From Actinomycetes bacterium (GTDB taxonomy: Bacteria > Actinomycetota > Acidimicrobiia > Acidimicrobiales > Acidimicrobiaceae), in assembly GCA_021803345.1 (NCBI GenBank), contig JAJZLS010000054.1, positions 1-41,295 of the forward strand: 41,295 bases of DNA. The letters are read 5' to 3'. Position 1 is the first letter of the stretch, and each line of letters starts with the position of its first letter. Shown here one piece after another: positions 35,766 through 41,295 of the stretch. Under the pieces are notes generated by a model that worked only from the letters and a program-made list of their open reading frames with translations, searched no databases and had not been told where the DNA came from. The position numbers and the translations under genes are program-made.

Positions 35766-36746
35766 ATGAATAGATCGATAGTTTTAAATCAGGTTGGTGA
35801 CGAGCTTTCCACCCAAATAAAGGAGTTTCCTCAAAAGGAGTTCGAACAGAATGAGCTACTTGTGAGGGTTGAGTATTCAACGATCAATTACAAGGATGGG
35901 ATGGTGCTAAAGGGCCTGGGTAAGTTGGTCAATAGCTATCCCCATATTCCCGGCATAGATGCCTGCGGAACGGTAATCGATTCTCAGGTTGACGGTTTCT
36001 CTGTTGGTGACCGTGTAATTCTAGGTGGACATCGCTTTGGAGAGATTTGCTGGGGAGGATATTCGGAGGTAGTAGGTGCGGCTTCTTCGATGGCGGTGAA
36101 GCTGCCAGATAACCTATCACCTCGGGACGCCATGGGGCTTGGTACCGCTGGGCTTTCTGCGATGCTTGCGATCAATGCTCTCGAATCCTTTGGCCTCAAA
36201 CCCTCGGAAAAGGAAGTATTGGTAACTGGTGCGGTTGGCGGAGTCGGTTCAGTTGCGGTAGCACTTTTATCTAAGCTGGGGTATCGTGTCGCCGGGTCGA
36301 CAGGAAGATCTTATGAAAGGTCATATCTTGAAAGTCTGGGTATTTCAACAATTTTAGACAGGAAAGAGCTTGAGGAACCAAGCACCCGTCCTCTGGAGAA
36401 AGTACGTTGGTCCGGATGTATAGATAATGTGGGCGGCGCCACCCTCTCTAGGGTGCTTCGACAGATGGGCTTTGGTTCTTCCATTGCTTCGGTCGGACTT
36501 GCCGGGGGATCATCCTTTGAAGGTACCGTAATGCCATTTCTGTTGCGGGGAGTAAATATTTTAGGTATTGACTCGGTTTCTGTTCCCCAGAAGTCAAGGT
36601 CCCGGGCATGGGAGAGGTTGGCTGAACTGTTTCCGCGCCCGGTTCTTGAGGAAATGATTGAGGAGATTGACTTAGATCAAGTCCCAGAATACGGCACCAA
36701 GATCCTCGCTGGTCAGATTAGAGGTCGGATTGTTGTAAAGCTCTGA
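35766..36746 (+). CDS. acuI: acrylyl-CoA reductase / YhdH-type quinone oxidoreductase
   Basis: This is a 326-aa zinc-free medium-chain dehydrogenase of the YhdH/AcuI/YhfP group, which reduces acrylyl-CoA or related enones with NADPH. STINYKDGMVLKG (residues about 39-51) and the group's IPGIDACGTVIDS are diagnostic. The dinucleotide fold reads VTGAVGGVGSVAVALLSKLG, with GSTGR after it suiting NADPH. The C-terminal RGVNILGIDSV is also typical. There is a CRP-like site upstream. With an acyl-CoA ligase 1.3 kb away it may take part in short-chain acyl-CoA metabolism, but that link is only inferred. Confidence 0.88.
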   Translation: MNRSIVLNQVGDELSTQIKEFPQKEFEQNELLVRVEYSTINYKDGMVLKGLGKLVNSYPHIPGIDACGTVIDSQVDGFSVGDRVILGGHRFGEICWGGYSEVVGAASSMAVKLPDNLSPRDAMGLGTAGLSAMLAINALESFGLKPSEKEVLVTGAVGGVGSVAVALLSKLGYRVAGSTGRSYERSYLESLGISTILDRKELEEPSTRPLEKVRWSGCIDNVGGATLSRVLRQMGFGSSIASVGLAGGSSFEGTVMPFLLRGVNILGIDSVSVPQKSRSRAWERLAELFPRPVLEEMIEEIDLDQVPEYGTKILAGQIRGRIVVKL

Positions 36747-36826
36747 TTACCAAACTTCGCTATTTTATGGAATATACCGGGGAGGGTATCTGTTAAACTG
36801 TATGTTCGCTTAACAAAGGAGACGTT

Positions 36827-37144
36827 GTGCCAACCATTGAAGCTAATACAAGAGAAGCTTTTGAAAAAGAAGTGATGAATTCCGATCTTCCGGTAGTGGT
36901 GGACTTTTGGGCACCCTGGTGTGGTCCTTGCAGAATGGTGGCTCCTGAGCTTGAGACTTTGGCTAAAGAAAAAGAAGGCCAGATCAAGGTAGTAAAGGTA
37001 AATGTGGATATTAATCAGGAAGCCGCAAGCAAATATCAGGTTTTTTCGATTCCCATGATAGGACTGTTCAAATCCGGTGAGCTTGTTGCATCGTCGATAG
37101 GGGCAAAGCCAAAGCGTTTAATACAGGCTGACTTGGGTTTATAG
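36827..37144 (+). CDS. trxA: thioredoxin
   Basis: This cytoplasmic 105-aa thioredoxin reduces protein disulfides with its WCGPC active site (residues about 30-34, in VDFWAPWCGPCRMVAP). The cis-Pro loop is FSIPMIGLF, where most thioredoxins have a Thr after the Pro; Met here is a mild departure. The start is a GTG with AAGGAG 6 bases upstream. It lies 80 bases after the acuI-like gene and may have its own promoter, as a GTTAA/TTAAC repeat sits just before it. Confidence 0.94.
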   Translation: MPTIEANTREAFEKEVMNSDLPVVVDFWAPWCGPCRMVAPELETLAKEKEGQIKVVKVNVDINQEAASKYQVFSIPMIGLFKSGELVASSIGAKPKRLIQADLGL

Positions 37145-37515
37145 ACAGGCGCACGTTTTGGTAAACTGGTTTGGGATATGTCATAGCGATCCTGATCGAG
37201 GAGTCAGAGGGCAATTATCGAGGAGTTGTAAGGTGGGCGCCACCCAACAACTCGTTCAGCATCAACTCCTAGTTTTCTGGTAGGTTAATTTGTTATTGGT
37301 CGGAACTAATTGGATAAAATAAGTATCTGATTGTTCCTTGGATGCAGATTAAATTAAATCACCGGAACGAACTCTTCTTTCGCTGAGTTTTCAGTCAAGT
37401 GAATAATGAGGCACAGTCGAGCCTGAGTTGCACTATTGATTAGATGTCAGAATTAACTCGTGTAGGTTCAGGTAAATGAGAAGGGTATCAGCGTGTCTTT
37501 TAGAGGTAAGGTTTA
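37145..37515 (+). other. gene-free stretch between trxA and MFS paralog 3
   Basis: About 371 bases. The first third holds two overlapping inverted repeats (37221-37270). The rest is AT-rich with no frame of note and probably carries the promoter of the transporter. I match it to no known riboswitch. Confidence 0.5.
37221..37270 (+). repeat. overlapping, mutually exclusive hairpins after trxA
   Basis: Hairpin A spans 37223-37253: GAGTTGT and GGTGG pair with CCACC and ACAACTC around loop GCG, with a 2-base mismatch. Hairpin B pairs AGGAGTTG (37221-37228) with CAACTCCT (37263-37270). Both use the same 5' strand, so only one can form. Neither is followed by a T-run. This could be a trxA 3' end or a leader switch for the downstream transporter. 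Confidence 0.4.
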
Positions 37516-38760
37516 GTGAGTGGCGAGGATGGATCTAATGAGTCAGAAGAATCTATTCCAGTTATAGCCACAAATGTTGCTTCGGTTGCCAAGGGTAGAA
37601 TCGTAAAGGATGTCTTAGCCGCTATAACCGCGTCAACAAGTACCTCATTAGCAGTATTCCTTACCGGTGCTTTGGCAATCCAAATGCGAAATTCTCTACA
37701 TTTCGGTGCCGGCGCATTTGGATTTGCTATTTCGATCTATTACCTAGGTGCAGCGCTGGGTTCGATTCCGTTTGGCCGATTGGCTGAGGCTATAGGCGGG
37801 ATTCGTATCATGAGACCAACAGCTGTATGCACAGCATTTATATTGTTGGTTCTGGCGGTCACAGTCCATTCTTGGACCGAACTGGTGATAGTTTTATTTT
37901 TTGCTGGATTGCTCAGTGCTGCGATGCAAACGTCGTCGAATCTGTTTTTAGCCCGTCGTATTCCAGGAAACAGGCAGGGTTTCGCCTATGGTCTCAAGCA
38001 GGCTGCAATTCCATTTTCGGCACTTTTAGGTGGCTTGGCCGTACCATGGATTGCTCTAACGATAGGGTGGCGATGGGCGTTTGTCGGTGCGGCAGCAATT
38101 TCGGCCCTGGCTGCTCTGATAATTCCTCGTTCGCAGGTAAGTCTGGCTGACTACAGAGCTAGACGAAAGAATTTGGGTCCTCCCGAGGACCTCCGCCCTC
38201 TTATGATCATGGGGATTGGCTTTGGACTGAGCGTATTTGCTGCGACCGGTTTGACCGCGTTTCTGGTTACGTCAGGAGTCGCGGGAGGACTGGCAAAGTC
38301 AAGTGCTGGATTTGTGGCGGCTATAGCCGGAGCGATGGCCTTAATAATACGAATCTTATCCGGAGTTTTCGCAGACCGTAGAGGTAAGGGCCATTTCAAA
38401 GTGGTTGCGATTATGCTTGGTATTGGCTTTGTGGGTTTTCTGGGTTTGGCAATTGGGATGGGAACCGGGACCAAATGGCTTTTTATCGCCGGGGCAGTAT
38501 TGGCTTTTGGAGCCGGATGGGGCTGGAACGGTCTTTTCAACTATGCTGTAATCATAACTCATCAGAGGGCGCCAGCCCGGGCTACCGGCGTTACCCAAGT
38601 TGGGGGAAGGTTAGCCGGAGTCTTGGGACCAGTGGTATTTGGTCTAATTGTTGCCCATGGTTCTTTCGCCTATGCATGGCTTGTGGATGGTTTTGTCTGC
38701 TTGATTGGTGCCGGGATAATATTATACGGTCGACTACTGATGCTGAGAGTTGGGCGATAA
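37516..38760 (+). CDS. MFS transporter, paralog 3
   Basis: This 414-aa, 12-helix transporter is the most diverged of three paralogs in the window. It keeps FLTGALAIQMRNSL, the motif A region FGRLAEAIGGIRIMR, RQGFAYGLKQAAIPFSALL, ALTIGWRWAF and GAGWGWNGLFNYA. The N-terminal 40 residues are an extra polar segment. The start is a GTG with AGAGGTAAGG upstream. The substrate is unknown. It converges with the dGTPase gene, with a hairpin between them. Confidence 0.84.
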   Translation: MSGEDGSNESEESIPVIATNVASVAKGRIVKDVLAAITASTSTSLAVFLTGALAIQMRNSLHFGAGAFGFAISIYYLGAALGSIPFGRLAEAIGGIRIMRPTAVCTAFILLVLAVTVHSWTELVIVLFFAGLLSAAMQTSSNLFLARRIPGNRQGFAYGLKQAAIPFSALLGGLAVPWIALTIGWRWAFVGAAAISALAALIIPRSQVSLADYRARRKNLGPPEDLRPLMIMGIGFGLSVFAATGLTAFLVTSGVAGGLAKSSAGFVAAIAGAMALIIRILSGVFADRRGKGHFKVVAIMLGIGFVGFLGLAIGMGTGTKWLFIAGAVLAFGAGWGWNGLFNYAVIITHQRAPARATGVTQVGGRLAGVLGPVVFGLIVAHGSFAYAWLVDGFVCLIGAGIILYGRLLMLRVGR

Positions 38761-38761
38761 T

Positions 38762-38780
38762 TCAGATTTATGAAATCTGA
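38762..38780. terminator. hairpin between convergent MFS and dgt genes
   Basis: TCAGATTT (38762-38769) and AAATCTGA (38773-38780) form a perfect 8-bp stem with a 3-base loop, one base after the MFS stop and 3 bases before the dgt stop. There is no T-run on either side, so it is a weak but well-placed shared terminator. Confidence 0.4.
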
Positions 38781-38783
38781 GGC

Positions 38784-39935
38784 TCAGACTGTCTTGTTTA
38801 TGTCAATCCCGATCGGCAATTTGCCAATGTCGTAACCCAACAGTTCAACAGCCTTTTGAAATGCGAATCTATCGGTCATTCCAGAGGTAAATTCGACAGC
38901 ATTTACAATTGCCTCGTCGGAACCGGCTTTGATATTCTCTGATAATCTGTTTCCAGTTTTGATTGGATTGAAGATGAAATATTCCACTAACTGTTTTAGT
39001 AACTGAATTACGGAAACTGATTGAGCTACCGATTCTGGTCGCATATAGATATTTTCGTAGTTGAACAGTCTGAGATCGGAGAGAACCTCAGAAGCCTGAG
39101 GTGATAGACCCACTACCCCTGTGTTTTGAACAGTTGCAATCACATCGTTAATTAGAAATCTCAAATGTTCGCTTCGACTGGTGCCAGCCATCGAAGCAAC
39201 TGAAGCGGGGATATCATTAGGATTTACAACTCCCGATTTCATTGCGTCTTCAAGGTCGTGAGCGCAGTAGGCAATCCTATCCGCAAGTGAGACCACTACT
39301 CCTTCCGGAGTTGCTGGTTGTGGCCGTGACCAGGAATGATTACGGATCCCATCTAACGTCTCTTTGCAAAGGTTGAGTGAGGCAAGGCTATGATCTGCCC
39401 CCCAGACGGCATGATCAAAACTATCTGGCATAAATTGCGAAAATGCATCTTCGCTGGCGTGCCCACCAGGTCCATGGCCACAGTCATGCCCTAGTGCTAT
39501 TGCCTCGGTAAGTGAGTTGTTAAGCCCAATTCCCTGGGAAATAGCTCTTGCCACTTGTGACACTTCCAGCGCGTGCGTAAGACGGGTGCGCTGGTGGTCT
39601 GAAGGAAATATGAACACCTGAGTTTTGCCGGCTAGTCGGCGAAATGAGGTGGAGTGAAGGATGCGGTCCCGGTCACGCTCAAAGCAGGTCCTAATGGGAT
39701 CAGGATCTTCGGGGATCAGCCTTTCGCCGGCACCGGAAGCCAATGTAGCTCCATCGGCCAGCGTGGAGCATTCCAGATTCTCCCGTTCCAGGCGGGTAAT
39801 TTTCTTGGATATTATTCTCGCTAGTCGATACTCGAAATGGGCTGCAATAACATTATGAGATATCTCAAATCCATAAGAAGTACCTATCCATTTGCCAGAT
39901 CTATCCTCTTTTGTGGTTTCAGTAACAGCTTTCAT
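38784..39935 (-). CDS. dgt: deoxyguanosinetriphosphate triphosphohydrolase-like protein
   Basis: Dgt-family HD hydrolases split dNTPs into deoxynucleoside and triphosphate. Metal ligands are His121 in THALEVSQVARAI, His150-Asp151 in LGHDCGHGPGGH and the Asp of VVSLADRIAYCAHD. FERDRDRILHSTSFRRLAGKTQV is the conserved substrate loop. At 383 aa it has about 45 extra N-terminal residues compared with usual family members, which begin near LERENLE. The extension seems real, because AGAGG lies 7 bases before the ATG. It probably limits dNTP pools or cleans damaged nucleotides. Confidence 0.92.
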   Translation of the reverse strand: MKAVTETTKEDRSGKWIGTSYGFEISHNVIAAHFEYRLARIISKKITRLERENLECSTLADGATLASGAGERLIPEDPDPIRTCFERDRDRILHSTSFRRLAGKTQVFIFPSDHQRTRLTHALEVSQVARAISQGIGLNNSLTEAIALGHDCGHGPGGHASEDAFSQFMPDSFDHAVWGADHSLASLNLCKETLDGIRNHSWSRPQPATPEGVVVSLADRIAYCAHDLEDAMKSGVVNPNDIPASVASMAGTSRSEHLRFLINDVIATVQNTGVVGLSPQASEVLSDLRLFNYENIYMRPESVAQSVSVIQLLKQLVEYFIFNPIKTGNRLSENIKAGSDEAIVNAVEFTSGMTDRFAFQKAVELLGYDIGKLPIGIDINKTV

Positions 39936-40310
39936 ATGACGCCTCTATCAATACCTTTTTAACTACATTATTTCGCCCGGTTGTGACAATCAGGTTGGGA
40001 GGTTGAAATCTTGAATTGCGACCCGCCAAGTGATGGAGAGAGAGTTTTCTGCTCTCGATTGTAGTGGCATTCTAACTTTTGGAAATTCGCACCGTCTTGG
40101 TTTTGAAACTCTCCATTAGAGCTAGACCAGGAGAGCGTTTTAGTCCAGGTGTTCAAAATTAGAGTGATGTATTTTGTTTATTTATATCAGTCTTTGGTTT
40201 CATCGAGTTATAAATGACGGAGAGGAGTCTTTGCACAACTAGCGGTTCTAACTATTGTTGTTGTATGCATGCTATACTTAGCATGAGGTTTAGATCACAA
40301 GGAGCTAAAG
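39936..40310. other. gene-free divergent spacer between dgt and phasin-like gene
   Basis: About 375 bases. A bulged hairpin (AAACTCTCC with GGAGAGCGTTT, 40106-40140) lies in the middle. The right end holds the promoter and palindrome of the phasin-like gene. I see no gene. Confidence 0.5.
40268..40285 (+). promoter_or_regulatory. palindrome over the -10 of the phasin-like gene
   Basis: CATGCTA-TACT-TAGCATG is a perfect 7-4-7 inverted repeat. It encloses TATACT (40273-40278), a near-consensus -10, 32 bases before the ATG. The -35 region is poor. A repressor bound here would block the promoter directly. Confidence 0.55.
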
Positions 40311-40976
40311 ATGGGTAGTAAAGATGGTGCTCAAAAGCTAAATAAACTATTTGAAACGGGCATTTCAGTTGCCAAGATGGCCCAAGCCAGAGCTGAGGAA
40401 GTCCTAAAGGATGCGGCTCATATTTCTGAGCTGCAGAGAAACCAGATGAAAGATCTTTTAGAGGAGACTGCAAGAAAAAGTAAGCAGAATACTGAAGTCT
40501 TGATCAAGTCGCTTCGCAAGGAAATGGAAAGACAGATTCGCTCCGCAAACTTGATATCAAGAGATGAAGTTGTCAAGCTCAGCGACAAGGTTTCAGCTCT
40601 AAGTCGTGAGCTGGGGAAGGTTTCGATTCTAAAGGATGAGATTGCTAAACTTAATGAAATCCTAAGTACTCTCCTAAAGACGGTTGCTAAACCCGGTGAA
40701 GAATCTGGTTCTACAAGCACGAATAATACCGCTTCAAGTACTGAAAGCTCAGATATTGATACTTCTGTGCAAGCGGCCAAGCTAGAGAATCCAAAGCCGA
40801 GTGGAGCGAGGGCTAGAACGTCAACGTCAAGCTCTTCAAGAAAGACAGCCGCGTCTTCGACACGTCGAGCGTCTCAGCCATCGGCATCCCGACGCAGTAG
40901 GAGTACGAAGAGCGTTGAAGGCGAGAAAAGTGATGACTCAGACAAATCGGAACCAAAACCGTCGTCTTCCGATTGA
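40311..40976 (+). CDS. phasin/HbhA-like coiled-coil protein with basic Ser/Arg/Lys tail
   Basis: The 221-aa product starts with about 125 residues of predicted coiled coil (LNKLFETGISVAKMAQARAE, then EVVKLSDKVSALSRELGKV). This pattern recalls COG3937-type phasins (PHA synthesis regulators) and mycobacterial HbhA. After a Ser/Thr linker comes an Arg/Ser-rich basic stretch (SRKTAASSTRRASQPSASRR) and an acidic end (KSDDSDKSEPKPSSSD). The tail resembles the histone-like ends of PhaF or HbhA, which bind DNA or sugars. There is no signal peptide. AAGGAG is 7 bases before the ATG. The role could be in granules, the nucleoid or the cell surface; sequence alone does not decide. Confidence 0.75.
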   Translation: MGSKDGAQKLNKLFETGISVAKMAQARAEEVLKDAAHISELQRNQMKDLLEETARKSKQNTEVLIKSLRKEMERQIRSANLISRDEVVKLSDKVSALSRELGKVSILKDEIAKLNEILSTLLKTVAKPGEESGSTSTNNTASSTESSDIDTSVQAAKLENPKPSGARARTSTSSSSRKTAASSTRRASQPSASRRSRSTKSVEGEKSDDSDKSEPKPSSSD

Positions 40977-41127
40977 TTTAGTTCGGTTTAGACCGATTTG
41001 CCTAGGAGCGTGAGTCAGTATTCATTTACTAACCGTCCTTACTGAGTTCAGATATCAGACATTATTGGAATAGTAATAAGTTCGTTTTTGCTCCACAAGT
41101 CCATATCCCATCGACTAGAATATAGCT

Positions 41128-41295
41128 ATGACCTGCGATTCTATCAATAATCGACTGCTTGACACCACAGATAGGAAGCTTGAAAAGCCACCAGTAAAGT
41201 CCAAGGTTCCAGCCGGTGTCTCGAAGACCTTCCGCTCCTATGATCAAGATCAGATGTTCCTACTCCCTCCATCCCTTGACGAGTGGCTCCCAGAC
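41128..41295 (+). mobile_element. 5' part of an IS1182-type transposase (cut by window edge)
   Basis: From ATG 41128 a frame stays open to the last base (56 codons). It contains KTFRSYDQDQMFLLPPSLDE followed by WLPD, the N-terminal hallmark of IS1182-family transposases (typically FRPYDPDQ...LLPPSLxDWLPEDH). The catalytic DDE part lies beyond the window. No ribosome site is clear. I could not define the left inverted repeat in 40977-41127, so the element boundary is unknown. Confidence 0.7.

Noticed and set aside
40985-41002. Terminator after the phasin-like gene (TCGGT/ACCGA)
   Set aside because: Only a 5-bp stem with no T-run; too weak to call.
41062-41247. 61-residue minus-strand frame at the right end
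   Set aside because: It lies opposite the transposase start, has no ribosome site and no family signal.

Overview
The window looks like a chromosomal segment from an actinobacterium with unusually modest GC content (roughly 45-50% by eye). The order uvrC - (methyltransferase) - rapZ - yvcK - gap - pgk - tpiA - secG is a classic actinobacterial arrangement. The split transhydrogenase (pntAa/pntAb/pntB) and a regulator resembling Mycobacterium tuberculosis Rv0474 fit the same phylum. The lower GC, plus a ferric-reductase-like redox module, make an Acidimicrobiia relative (for example an Acidithrix-like acidophile) my best guess. That placement is inference, not proof.

Layout. 1-8.2 kb: DNA repair (uvrC), RapZ/YvcK cell-envelope and carbon regulators, the lower-glycolysis operon gap-pgk-tpiA, and secG, all on the + strand. 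whiA, which normally sits between yvcK and gap, is missing. 8.2-10.1 kb: an orphan oligopeptide-type binding lipoprotein and a tRNA-Leu(GAG). 10.1-10.7 kb: a gene-free stretch with hairpins and a palindrome. 10.7-13.6 kb: proton-translocating transhydrogenase operon, closed by a hairpin, then a convergent NUDIX gene. 14.4-18.3 kb: a compact electron-transfer cluster (small membrane protein, ApbE flavin transferase, ferric-reductase-like haem membrane protein, NuoF-like flavo-iron-sulfur protein, ferredoxin). 18.4-21.9 kb: two paralogous MFS transporters and an orphan ABC ATPase. 21.8-25.3 kb: gamma-carbonic anhydrase, a DinB-like protein, and a minus-strand pair encoding a degenerate CYTH-CHAD protein and a ParA ATPase. 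25.4-29.6 kb: an SbcD/YhaO-like nuclease and a YhaN-like SMC-type ATPase with an internal membrane hairpin. 29.6-32.7 kb: minus-strand thiamine operon thiO-thiS-thiG-thiD. 32.9-39.9 kb: acyl-CoA ligase, small unknown gene, XRE regulator, acrylyl-CoA-reductase-like enzyme, thioredoxin, a third MFS paralog and dGTPase. 40.3-41.3 kb: a phasin/HbhA-like coiled-coil protein with a basic tail, then the 5' end of an IS1182-type transposase cut by the window edge.

How things fit together. The glycolytic genes and RapZ/YvcK join carbon flux to envelope control. The transhydrogenase and the redox cluster both move reducing equivalents at the membrane. The CHAD-ParA pair suggests positioning or segregation of polyphosphate bodies, and the phasin/HbhA-like protein may be another granule, nucleoid or surface-associated factor. 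The most unusual small-scale features are two tiny reading frames spliced by stop/start overlaps into the uvrC and rapZ junctions, a palindrome exactly over the -10 of the phasin-like gene, a strong terminator hairpin where no gene ends, and a trxA-downstream leader with mutually exclusive pairings. No CRISPR array, prophage or rRNA operon is visible.
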